Source: Nocardia shimofusensis NBRC 100134
Lineage (GTDB): Bacteria; Actinomycetota; Actinomycetes; Mycobacteriales; Mycobacteriaceae
Direction of reading: 5' to 3'
Assembly: GCF_001613125.1 (NCBI RefSeq)
Contig: NZ_BDBT01000007.1
Coordinates: 1-64,000, forward strand
DNA length: 64,000 nt
Shown here in pieces: positions 26,755 to 34,793 of the stretch; within the stretch, counting starts at the first letter, position 1; the number at the start of each line of letters is the position of its first letter. Made by a program: the position numbers and the translations under genes. The notes beneath the pieces are model-generated. The model ran no database searches and was not told where the DNA came from. It saw only the letters and a list, made by a program, of their open reading frames with translations.

Positions 26755-29483
26755 CGGTTCACCACCATCGGCCGGGCGGTGTCGGCCTGGACAGCACGCC
26801 ATCGATCGAGCCGTTCGGCGGTGGTGACCGGGCGCGACCATGTCTCGAGTGCGAACCGGGCCTTGCCGATGAGCCGGATACGCTTGGGTCGGTTGTTCTG
26901 GGGGAACCAGTTCTCGTCGACCTCGTAGTCGGTCTCGTAGGTGTCGTCGGCCAGGCGGGGCGTGCCGATGTCGAGGTCGGTTTCGGTGAGCGCGTAGCCG
27001 CTCGGATGCCGCTCGAACGCAGGAGCGGTGAGTTGGTGTTCCTCGGTCATGGCGAAGAATTCGCCGGGGACGAACAGGTTCTCCGTCGGCCTGTTCAGGT
27101 CTGCTCGGTTGTTCGGCTCGAGCTCCACCTCGGTGAAGGTCCACTCCTGCTCGGGGATGGTGACCCGGTGGAACCGCGCGATCTTGCGCTGCAACGGCAC
27201 GACGGTCTGGTCGAGGGTCAGCGTCGAATCCGGTTGCGCCACTGTGCCCTCGGCGAGGGCGGTGGCGGCTTCGTCGGTGTAGCGGATCGAGGCCCGTTGC
27301 GCTGTGCGTTCGATCGTCCACGACTCTCGGCGGACGATGACCTGGCGCAGATTCTCGAGGATGTCGTCGGCGCGTGGTGTGAGGGCGGGCTTGTCGCCCC
27401 AGCGGACGTCGAAGTCCAGTGATACGTCCCAGAACAGCACCGAGATACTGCCGGTGCCGAAGGCGTGCCATTCACCGGGGCCTTCCAGCGTGAAGTCGAG
27501 TCCGACGCCGGCCAGTCGGCGTCCGAACGCCAGAACCGCGACCCCGGCATGGACGTGCACGGAGAAGAACAGCACGGGATCCCACACCAGCAGCGCGTCC
27601 AACCCCAGATTGCCTTCGACCCCGCAGCCGGCGATGGTGGCATCGAGTTGGAGTTTCGCTCCGAACTGCAACGAGTTGGAGGTCAACGCCAGATAGGACT
27701 CCGCCCGCAACCGCAGGAATCCGCCGCCCAGATTCATCCCGAGTCGCTGCAGCTGCGGGACGCCGGCCGGACGTTGGTAGCGGGGATGGAAACCGCCTGC
27801 CGACAGCACGAACACCGGGTCGCCGCCACCGCGGAAGAGCACGTAGATCTGGCCGGTGAGCGGATAGCCCACGATCCAGGAGCCGTTCAAGGAGACGAGG
27901 AAGTCCACCATCGGAACGCCGGGGTCGATCCGCCCGAAGACGCCGGCCTGCAACAGGATCAGGGGCGCGGCCGGATCGGGTACGGCTACGACGACGCGGC
28001 CGAGCACGACGGCGCGCGCGGACCCCGGCAGGTCGAGGACGACCGCGACGGCCAGCGTCACGATCCGCCCACCCCAGTTGATCCGCACCATCGGACCGAT
28101 GACGAACCTGCCGCGCGCCACCGGGAAACAGGAGTCCAGCGAACGGGTGATCTCATCGGCCCGCGCGACGACGTCGTTGCCCGGGAACAGCACGCGATCG
28201 GCGTTGCCTTCGGCGACCAGACCGCGCAACCGGTCGATGTCGATACGTCGATTGACGCCGACGATCCCGCCGACTCCGTCCAGGGCGAACCCGAAGCCGA
28301 GTTGGATGCCCGGATAGGGCAGTTGCAGACCGAGCAACACCACGAACGACAGCGGTTCGAAGGTCAGCACGCCGAGCGCCTTGACCCCGACGATGCCGAG
28401 GTCGATGTCGAGCACACCGCGATAACCATCGGCGTCGCCGAGCAGTGCGCCACCACCGGACACCGGGGGAAGTGCCAGCGATACGCCGATATCGGAGGGC
28501 ATCTTCGCTTCCAACTGCGGGCCTACGCCGATGCCGTCGACACCGATGTCGATCGGTATCGAGACGCCGAGGCCGCCCAGGAGCAAGGCGATCGGCATTC
28601 CCGGCGGCTGCGCGAGGACGGTGAGGCTGGGCAGCAGGGCGAGTCTGCCCTCGACCATCCCGATCCCGATCGCGACGCCGCGCGTCGACACCCCGGGAAG
28701 CTCCAACTGCAACGGCAGGTCGACCCGAATGCCGCCGTCGGCGAACCGAATTCCGTTCGATCGGTCGGCGCGCACGGTCAGCGGAGCGTTCGTCGGTCCC
28801 ATCGACGCGCCTTTCTTCGCACCGAGCAGCCCGGCGAGCACAGGCGGAAGCACGGCGGCGGTGAAGGCGTGCAGGGCGACCTCGACGGTGAACGGGCTGC
28901 CCGGGCCCACGCGGAGGCGGGTCTCGATACGTGCGGCCGACGCTCCCGGCCCCTCGGCGGCTCCCATCGTCACGCGCTGTTTGCGCAGCACATCGAGCGA
29001 GGCGGTGCCGCCGTTCGCCGGAGGTGCCGGATCGCCGCGGGGCACGGTGGCCGTCCACAGCGTTTGCGCGGCGACGGTGAGGGTCGCATCCCACTCCGCG
29101 GTGGAGGTCAGCGATACGGTCACGTCCGTCCCGGCCGTCACGACCACGTCGAGGGTCGGCCCCGGTGTGAACGCGAGCACCGCCCGGCCGCTGGGATGGG
29201 TCACGACCAGCGCGAGCCCGTGCGGGGCACCCTGCCCCTGCCGCCATCCGTGCACCCGCAATTCCGGTGGAAGGACCGGGACGATGTCGTGCAGCAGGTC
29301 GAGCAGCGCGCCACCCTGCGGCAGATCGGGCAGCTGCTCGAGCAGCTTGTCCTGCAACGCGGGCTCGGTCTCACCCGCGAGTGGCTGTAGCGCGCTCACC
29401 GCCGAAGCCACGGACGTGAGCTCGTCGTCGACCAGGTTCCACAGCATCGGGGCGACGGTGTCGAGCAGTTCACGCGGGTTCAT
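26751..29483 (-). CDS. DUF6603-type beta-rich protein, first gene of the operon
   Basis: This 910-aa protein is the operon head. ATG 29483 follows GGAGGTAGGG. Residues about 330-640 match my memory of the DUF6603 pattern: FGFALDGVGGIVGVNRRIDI, then VLFPGNDVVARADEI, then GRFVIGPMVRINWGG. The whole protein is dominated by short alternating hydrophobic strands with many Gly and Pro, suggesting a large beta structure. Residues 1-60 are helical. There is no signal peptide. DUF6603 has no established function. Coupling to the Tat protein suggests the two form a complex. Confidence 0.65.
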   Translation of the reverse strand: MNPRELLDTVAPMLWNLVDDELTSVASAVSALQPLAGETEPALQDKLLEQLPDLPQGGALLDLLHDIVPVLPPELRVHGWRQGQGAPHGLALVVTHPSGRAVLAFTPGPTLDVVVTAGTDVTVSLTSTAEWDATLTVAAQTLWTATVPRGDPAPPANGGTASLDVLRKQRVTMGAAEGPGASAARIETRLRVGPGSPFTVEVALHAFTAAVLPPVLAGLLGAKKGASMGPTNAPLTVRADRSNGIRFADGGIRVDLPLQLELPGVSTRGVAIGIGMVEGRLALLPSLTVLAQPPGMPIALLLGGLGVSIPIDIGVDGIGVGPQLEAKMPSDIGVSLALPPVSGGGALLGDADGYRGVLDIDLGIVGVKALGVLTFEPLSFVVLLGLQLPYPGIQLGFGFALDGVGGIVGVNRRIDIDRLRGLVAEGNADRVLFPGNDVVARADEITRSLDSCFPVARGRFVIGPMVRINWGGRIVTLAVAVVLDLPGSARAVVLGRVVVAVPDPAAPLILLQAGVFGRIDPGVPMVDFLVSLNGSWIVGYPLTGQIYVLFRGGGDPVFVLSAGGFHPRYQRPAGVPQLQRLGMNLGGGFLRLRAESYLALTSNSLQFGAKLQLDATIAGCGVEGNLGLDALLVWDPVLFFSVHVHAGVAVLAFGRRLAGVGLDFTLEGPGEWHAFGTGSISVLFWDVSLDFDVRWGDKPALTPRADDILENLRQVIVRRESWTIERTAQRASIRYTDEAATALAEGTVAQPDSTLTLDQTVVPLQRKIARFHRVTIPEQEWTFTEVELEPNNRADLNRPTENLFVPGEFFAMTEEHQLTAPAFERHPSGYALTETDLDIGTPRLADDTYETDYEVDENWFPQNNRPKRIRLIGKARFALETWSRPVTTAERLDRWRAVQADTARPMVVNR

Positions 29484-29542
29484 GCCCTACCTCCGATCAT
29501 CGATGGAATCGACGGTAGGGAGAGGTGCCCGGGTGGTCGCGA

Positions 29543-29554
29543 GTAGTCGACTAC
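29543..29554. promoter_or_regulatory. Perfect palindrome upstream of the five-gene operon
   Basis: GTAGTCGACTAC is self-complementary over 12 bp and lies 60 nt before the operon start codon, at a typical operator position. The regulator is unknown; none is encoded next to the operon. Confidence 0.45.
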
Positions 29555-29740
29555 CCGAAGGGACCGGCAACTACGCGCAACCTCATTCGGCAATGGACGC
29601 CCCGGCCGTCACAAAGTGGGCTCGACTTGTTTCGCCGGGCATCATGATCGAATCCCACCTGCCGGAGTCGGGCAGTACTCCACGATCCGCGGGAGACGGG
29701 TATCACGATCGCTTCGAAACACAGCGCCACGAGATCCCTC

Positions 29741-29767
29741 GGATCGGCCCGAATCCCGGGCCGATCC
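29741..29767 (-). terminator. Perfect 10-bp hairpin after the reductase gene
   Basis: GGATCGGCCC (29741-29750) pairs with GGGCCGATCC (29758-29767) around a 7-nt loop, just past the stop of the minus-strand reductase gene. Confidence 0.65.
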
Positions 29768-29779
29768 GAGGTCGGGTGC

Positions 29780-30343
29780 TCAGCGCTTGGTCTCGTACCT
29801 GGTCAGGACCACGCCGTCACCGAACGTCCGGGTCTCCACGAGGGTCAGGTTCACCCAGGTGTCCAGGGCCGCGAAGAACGGTGTGCCGCCACCCACCAGG
29901 ACTGGATGGGTGACGATGGCGTACTCGTCGATCAGCCCGGCCCGCATGGCCACCGCGGCGAGTGTGGCGCCGCCGATATCCATGGGGCCGCCGTCCTCGG
30001 CCTTCAGCCGGGCGATCTCGGTGACCGCGTCGCCGGTGACCAGGCGGTTATTCCAGTCGACCGTGCTGATAGTCGAGGAGAACACCACTTTCGGCATGTC
30101 CCGCCAGCGGTGGGCGTACTCGATCTGTGCCGGTGTGGCGCCGGGCTGCTGGTCGGCGGTCGGCCAGTGGGAGCTCATCGTCTCCCACAGTTTGCGCCCG
30201 TACAGCGCCGTGCCTGTCGCGCTCACCCGGTCCGACCACCACTGGAACAGCTCGTCGTTCGGTTCACTCCAGCCGAGGTCGTCGCCGGTCGCGGCGATGT
30301 AGCCGTCCACGCTCAGGTTCATGCCGAACGTCAGTTTCCGCAT
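29780..30343 (-). CDS. Dihydrofolate reductase-fold (RibD C-terminal type) protein
   Basis: ATG 30343 with GGAGG about 10 nt upstream gives 187 aa. The start MRKLTFGMNLSVDGYIAATG and the later LYGRKLWETM and DIGGATLAAVAM patterns are typical of stand-alone RibD_C/DHFR-fold proteins that bind NADPH and probably reduce a small metabolite. The family is common, with mostly unknown substrates, and acts in the cytoplasm. A fragment of a second member lies at 38205-38309. Confidence 0.8.
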   Translation of the reverse strand: MRKLTFGMNLSVDGYIAATGDDLGWSEPNDELFQWWSDRVSATGTALYGRKLWETMSSHWPTADQQPGATPAQIEYAHRWRDMPKVVFSSTISTVDWNNRLVTGDAVTEIARLKAEDGGPMDIGGATLAAVAMRAGLIDEYAIVTHPVLVGGGTPFFAALDTWVNLTLVETRTFGDGVVLTRYETKR

Positions 30344-30424
30344 AGTGCCAGCCTCCCGTGAGTCGGTACTCGATGTACAGACCAGCACGGCACGGAAAAA
30401 TCCTCGGTCAGGAGTTTCCGGAGG

Positions 30425-31570
30425 TCAGCGGCGGTCGAGCCCGGACAGCCGCCAGGCCAGCCGGTTCCGCACTGCCGGAACCTTGCCCGCCAGCGCCATG
30501 ACGGTGTTGCGCATCGGCCGGACGCGCGCTGACGCGGTGGCGAGGTCGGTGAGCCGGCCGGCGAGGGAGACCACGGCTTCGGCAGCGCGGCGCCGGGCGT
30601 CGGCATAGTCGTCGAGCAGGGTTTCCGGTTCGCCGGCCAGCACACGGGACAGGGTTGTCGCGGCCGTGACGGCGTCCTCGATGCCAAGGTTCATACCTTG
30701 ACCACCTGCCGGTGAGTGCACATGGCCGGCATCGCCGGCCAGCAGGACCCGGCCGTGACGGAAGACGTCGGCGATGCGGTGATGGACTCGGAAGCGCGAA
30801 CCCCACACCACTTCCTCGACCACAGCCGGGCGAGTTCGGGGGCCGCGTTCGTCCAGCAGCCGCTGCACGAACGCGATATCCGGGTTGTGCGGCGCTTCGT
30901 CGACGGTGGCCACGATCCGGTATCTGCCGTCGGGCAGCGGCGCGACCACGACGAGCCCAGCCGGTGAGAAATACAGGATGACCTCGTCGGTGGGCACGCC
31001 ACCGGTGAGGCGTACATCGGCGAGGGTGAACGATTCGGCGTAGCTGCCACCGGTGAACCGGATCCCGGACTGTTCGCGCGCCAGGCTGTGCATCCCGTCC
31101 GCGGCCAGCAGATAGCGAGCGCGGATCGGTTCGCCTTCGGACAGGGTGGCGGTCACCGTGTCCGGGTCCTGGGCTATCCCGGTGACCGTGGCCGGGCGGG
31201 TCACCTTCCCACCGAGCTCGGTGAGCCGATCCAGCAGGAATTTCTCGGTCTCGGCCTGGGAGATCATCAGCGTGTAGGGGTAGGCGGTGGGCAGTGCGCT
31301 GAACGGCACCGCCATCAGCAGCCGATCCCGGTCGCGGATCGTGAACGTCGGCGTGTGCACACCCCTGGCGACCAGAGCGGGAACCACGCCGTACGGCTCC
31401 AGTATTTCCAGGGTGCGCGGATGCACCACCGCCGCGCGAGAGGTGTTGGCTCCTTCTGCCTGCCGGTCCACGATCACCACCTCGTGACCGAGCTGTTCCA
31501 GCACGACCGCGGCGGTGAGCCCGACAGGGCCGGCTCCGACGATCAGCACATCTGCGATGGGGTTCTTCAC
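30425..31570 (-). CDS. FAD-dependent aromatic monooxygenase (PheA/TfdB type)
   Basis: The 381-aa protein has the FAD-binding Rossmann motif VLIVGAGPVGL at its N-terminus, the LLAADGMHS motif in the middle and GDAGHVHSPAGGQGMNLG near residue 285. This is the signature of class A flavoprotein hydroxylases that use NAD(P)H and oxygen to hydroxylate aromatic or polyketide substrates. The length is slightly shorter than many members because there is no C-terminal thioredoxin-like domain. No partner enzyme is adjacent, so the substrate is unknown. Confidence 0.8.
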   Translation of the reverse strand: MKNPIADVLIVGAGPVGLTAAVVLEQLGHEVVIVDRQAEGANTSRAAVVHPRTLEILEPYGVVPALVARGVHTPTFTIRDRDRLLMAVPFSALPTAYPYTLMISQAETEKFLLDRLTELGGKVTRPATVTGIAQDPDTVTATLSEGEPIRARYLLAADGMHSLAREQSGIRFTGGSYAESFTLADVRLTGGVPTDEVILYFSPAGLVVVAPLPDGRYRIVATVDEAPHNPDIAFVQRLLDERGPRTRPAVVEEVVWGSRFRVHHRIADVFRHGRVLLAGDAGHVHSPAGGQGMNLGIEDAVTAATTLSRVLAGEPETLLDDYADARRRAAEAVVSLAGRLTDLATASARVRPMRNTVMALAGKVPAVRNRLAWRLSGLDRR

Positions 31571-31782
31571 GACGATTCCTCCAGGTGAACGCTTGTTGTC
31601 ATTTCAGTCGGACGGCGGGCTGCCGATGTCAGCCCCTGTGGTCGGCACAACAGGTGAGTAGGTGCGGTGCCGTCGGCGAGCACACGCATCCTTACGGCGC
31701 AGTGGCTCGTTGATGCAGCACCGCAACGGATTTCGGGCGACCTGGCTCCGGCCTTCCAGTGGGCGGTGGCCCACCGGCACCG

Positions 31783-32685
31783 TCAGCCGCCGGTCTGGAC
31801 CCGGCGGAAAAAGGCGATCTGGTCGGCGACGACGGTGTCCCGGAAGGTCTGGTCGGTGTAGAAGGAGAAATGGGTGCCGGGGTACACCCGTAACTCGCCG
31901 TGCGGCGCGGCGTCGGCCAGTGCGCGACTCGTCTCCACCGGCGTCTCGTGATCCTCGGCGGCAGCACAGACAAGCAATGGACACGACAGTCGTGCGGCAG
32001 ATTCCGTGGGACGGTAGCGCATCATCGCCAGCAGAGCGCGGGGAGCGACGACGTTGCGCCACAGCGTTTTCTCTCCCCCGGTGAGCGTCTGAATGTGACG
32101 CTCCGCTTCCGGCGTCGCGGTCACGGCGACCTCCCCTGGCCGACCGACCATCGGAATGTAGTACGGGCGCATGCCCACCGCGCCACGCAGCCGGTCCCAG
32201 AGGATCGCGCCGAGCACCTTCACGGTGTCCCAGGCCGTCCTTCCTTCAACCCGCTTCGGGAAGCCGTTGAACGGGATCTGCGCCACCACGGCACCTATGC
32301 GCGGGTCGTCGGCCGCGACGACCACAACGTGGGCTCCACCGAACGAGTTACCCCACAACAGGATTCGATCGGCGTCGATGCGTGAATGATCGCGGGCGAA
32401 TGCGACAGCGGCGCGAATATCGGCGAGCTGACCGGCGATCCCGGGCACCTGCCGCGGTTCGCCGGCGCTCTCGCCGAAGCTACGGTAATCGAACACCAAT
32501 GCCGCGAAGCCCGCGGCGGCGAAGCGCTCGGCATAGTCGAACAGCCGGTCCATCGTTCCACTGAAACCATGGCAGAGCACCACACACGGCACCCGACCGG
32601 AGCCGGCGGGCAGAAAGAGGCGTCCGGAGCATCGGACGCCGGCGACGTCGAACGAGATTTCGGTACGCATAATTTCGGTACGCAT
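31783..32685 (-). CDS. Alpha/beta hydrolase (dienelactone hydrolase/peptidase-like)
   Basis: Starting at ATG 32685 gives 300 aa; ATG 32694 is in frame but too close to its own AGGG site. HGFSGTMDR supplies the oxyanion loop, WGNSFGGAH the nucleophile Ser, CAAAEDHETPV the acid region and GTHFSFY the catalytic His. It is a cytoplasmic serine hydrolase of unknown substrate. The first codons (MRTEI twice) come from a 15-bp tandem duplication. It is divergent from a TetR-type regulator 76 bp away, which probably controls it. Confidence 0.75.
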   Translation of the reverse strand: MRTEIMRTEISFDVAGVRCSGRLFLPAGSGRVPCVVLCHGFSGTMDRLFDYAERFAAAGFAALVFDYRSFGESAGEPRQVPGIAGQLADIRAAVAFARDHSRIDADRILLWGNSFGGAHVVVVAADDPRIGAVVAQIPFNGFPKRVEGRTAWDTVKVLGAILWDRLRGAVGMRPYYIPMVGRPGEVAVTATPEAERHIQTLTGGEKTLWRNVVAPRALLAMMRYRPTESAARLSCPLLVCAAAEDHETPVETSRALADAAPHGELRVYPGTHFSFYTDQTFRDTVVADQIAFFRRVQTGG

Positions 32686-32711
32686 AGAAGCCATCCCTGC
32701 GGCATAGACTG

Positions 32712-32752
32712 ACTGTCGGTAAGTACAGTAGCGGACTTTTCTACCGTAGGTA
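32712..32752. promoter_or_regulatory. Operator-like repeats between divergent genes
   Basis: ACTGT (32712-32716) and ACAGT (32725-32729) form one inverted repeat. TACC-GTA-GGTA (32742-32752) forms another. The word GGTAAGT occurs in both segments. Position between the hydrolase and the TetR-type gene suits autoregulation. Confidence 0.45.
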
Positions 32753-32761
32753 AGTGATTGA

Positions 32762-33463
32762 ATGACACCTGAGCGCATACTGGCGGCCGCGCGCGTCCTG
32801 TTCGCCACCCGCGGCTATCGAGCCACCTCCATGCAGGCCATCGCCGACGCGGTGGGCGTCACCAAAGCCGCCCTCTACTACCACTTCGATTCCAAGGACG
32901 CGATCCTGCACCAGCTCACGCTGCCGCTGCTGGACGAACTGGATGCGGTGCTGGCCGAGGCGGAGTCCGCACCGAGCGTCGAGGAGGTCCGGTGGCGGGC
33001 GATCGAAGGCTATGTCGACGTGCACCTGCGCCACCGGCACACCCTGACCATGCTGGTCAGAGATATGACCCTGCTCGTCCAAGCGCCGGTGGCCGACCGT
33101 TTCCGCGCCGCGATCGCCTTGGCGAACGAGCTGGTGGCGGGCCCTGGGAGCGGGATCGAGCAGCGGGTGCGGGCCTCCCAGGTGGTCGCGGGCCTGGCCG
33201 ACCCCGTTGTCCTGTTCCGCGACGAACCGGTCGATCGGCTGCGGCAAATGATCCTGGACGGAGCTCGGGCACTACTGGGTGAACCCATCGTGCCCAGGTC
33301 GACCGGCCGCCCCAGGGGCCGCAAGGGAGGACGCCCCGCGAAACTCACCGTCGAGCAGATCCAGCAGGCGCGCTCGATGCACGCCGACGGCGACGACGCC
33401 GAGGACATCGCTGCCCGATTCGGTGTCTCGCGGGCGACCGTCTATCGACTTCTCAAAAACTAA
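32762..33463 (+). CDS. TetR-family regulator fused to a resolvase-type HTH
   Basis: Residues 1-50 are a normal TetR DNA-binding domain (ILAAARVLFATRGYRATSMQ, then VTKAALYYHFDSKD). The ligand domain follows to about residue 180. Unusually, a basic linker (RPRGRKGGRPAK) leads to a second helix-turn-helix, TVEQIQQARSMHADGDDAE then ARFGVSRATVYRLLKN, which is the C-terminal HTH of serine resolvases. The protein could contact two DNA sites per subunit. It is divergent from the hydrolase it probably represses. Confidence 0.8.
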   Translation: MTPERILAAARVLFATRGYRATSMQAIADAVGVTKAALYYHFDSKDAILHQLTLPLLDELDAVLAEAESAPSVEEVRWRAIEGYVDVHLRHRHTLTMLVRDMTLLVQAPVADRFRAAIALANELVAGPGSGIEQRVRASQVVAGLADPVVLFRDEPVDRLRQMILDGARALLGEPIVPRSTGRPRGRKGGRPAKLTVEQIQQARSMHADGDDAEDIAARFGVSRATVYRLLKN

Positions 33464-33464
33464 T

Positions 33465-33489
33465 GATTATGAGATTTGATTATGAGATT
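33465..33489. repeat. Two 12-bp direct repeats
   Basis: GATTATGAGATT occurs at 33465-33476 and again at 33478-33489, in AT-rich sequence right after the TetR-fusion gene. Confidence 0.7.
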
Positions 33490-33571
33490 CCCCCTCGAGA
33501 GACCACGGTGTCGACCTCGGACGGAGCCGAGCGGTATCGCGAGCCGCCCGCCTGCTGCTGATCATCAGGAC

Positions 33572-34504
33572 TCAGCGAAGGAATGCGGCCATCGGGGGGA
33601 TGGCTTGCGCGGGGCAGTCCTCATGGACGGTGTGGCCGCAGTTCGGTAGGACGGTGGCCGTGGCGTTCGGGATGCGCGCCGCCAAGCCGTCGGCTTGCGA
33701 TGCGGGCAACCAGGTGTCCGCGCCACCCCACAGGACGAGTGTGGGGGCGGTGACCCGGCCCAGTCCCGCGTCGGTGAGTCGATAGTCCAGGTTCCGCCAC
33801 AGCGACAGGAAACCCGCGCGATTGGCCGGCCGGGAGAACGGCTCGTAGAACTCGTCGATCACCTCTTCGGTGACCAGATGTTTGTTGTGGAAGGTGCTGC
33901 GGATGTTGTCGGCGTAGAAGGAGCGGGTGGTCAGGGCGGTCGCCAGCTCACCCAGCGCCGGTGTGGTGAACAACGGTGTGGCAGGGGCCTTTTCGGCGTC
34001 GAGCCCGGGTGAGTCGAGTAGGACCAGACGCTCGACGCGGTCGGGGTGCTGTTCAGCGAAGAACAGGCTCCAAGCACCACCCCACGAGTGGCCGACAAGG
34101 GCGGTGCGCTGTATGCCGACGGCGTCGAGGAAGGTGGCGATGGCCTGCGACATCGCGGGCAGGTCGTAGGCGAAATCGCCGCGGTGCAGTTCGGTGAATC
34201 CCTGACTGGGCAGATCGACGGCATAGACGGTGTGTTCGGCAGCCAATGCCGGGATCACGTCTCGCCAGGAGAAGCCCCACAGCCCGCCGCCGGCGACCAG
34301 CACGACCGGTGATCCGTTCCCGGTTCGGGTGTAGTGGAAACGGGCGAGGTCGGTGTCGACGTATCGCGCCTCCACTCGGGACAAGTACCGCGACTGATCG
34401 GTCGGTGGTTGCCCGTGCGCCACGGGGGCGAGGAGGGCGGCCATTGCGGCGACCAGTGCAGAGGCGGTAGCGGCGAGCCGCCCGAGCGCCGATTTCGAGG
34501 TCAT
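33572..34504 (-). CDS. Secreted alpha/beta hydrolase
   Basis: The 310-aa protein begins with a signal peptide (LAATASALVAAMAALLAPVA followed by HGQ). The hydrolase core has VLVAGGGLWGFSW for the oxyanion loop, GHSWGGAW with the nucleophile Ser, LWGGADTWLPA for the acid and NCGHTVHEDCP with the His. It is probably an extracytoplasmic esterase or haloalkane-dehalogenase-like enzyme; the substrate is not deducible. It is a single gene, divergent from the LysM esterase. Confidence 0.75.
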   Translation of the reverse strand: MTSKSALGRLAATASALVAAMAALLAPVAHGQPPTDQSRYLSRVEARYVDTDLARFHYTRTGNGSPVVLVAGGGLWGFSWRDVIPALAAEHTVYAVDLPSQGFTELHRGDFAYDLPAMSQAIATFLDAVGIQRTALVGHSWGGAWSLFFAEQHPDRVERLVLLDSPGLDAEKAPATPLFTTPALGELATALTTRSFYADNIRSTFHNKHLVTEEVIDEFYEPFSRPANRAGFLSLWRNLDYRLTDAGLGRVTAPTLVLWGGADTWLPASQADGLAARIPNATATVLPNCGHTVHEDCPAQAIPPMAAFLR

Positions 34505-34793
34505 GACAGAACTTTCTGGTCGGTGGAGACTGTGCCTCTGAGACGCCCCGGCGCCGACCGTTGTGACGTGATGTGGGGTAGGTCACAACGATGCCGTGTG
34601 ACGATTGCCCTCCATGGCACCTGAAACGCTCTACTTCACAGCACCGACCAGTCGGATCGAATCGCATCGTCGGTACTGCATCACGTTATGCCGCAGCGGT
34701 TTTGATTCCATCGAGCGGATTCCGCAAATCCGTGGACACCACACCCTGTCACCCCCGACACTAGAGCCAACTGCTATCAAAGGGGTGACTCAC

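Noticed and set aside
25066-26928. 620-aa plus-strand frame opposite the Tat-leader gene
   Set aside because: No domain and no start site; the antisense gene has a Tat leader and operon coupling.
27465-29390. 641-aa plus-strand frame opposite the DUF6603 gene
   Set aside because: Charged low-complexity antisense sequence without motifs.
16193-29483. Contractile injection system or phage tail cluster
   Set aside because: LysM and large structural-looking proteins suggested it, but there is no sheath, tube, baseplate spike (VgrG/PAAR) or AAA ATPase in the operon or nearby.
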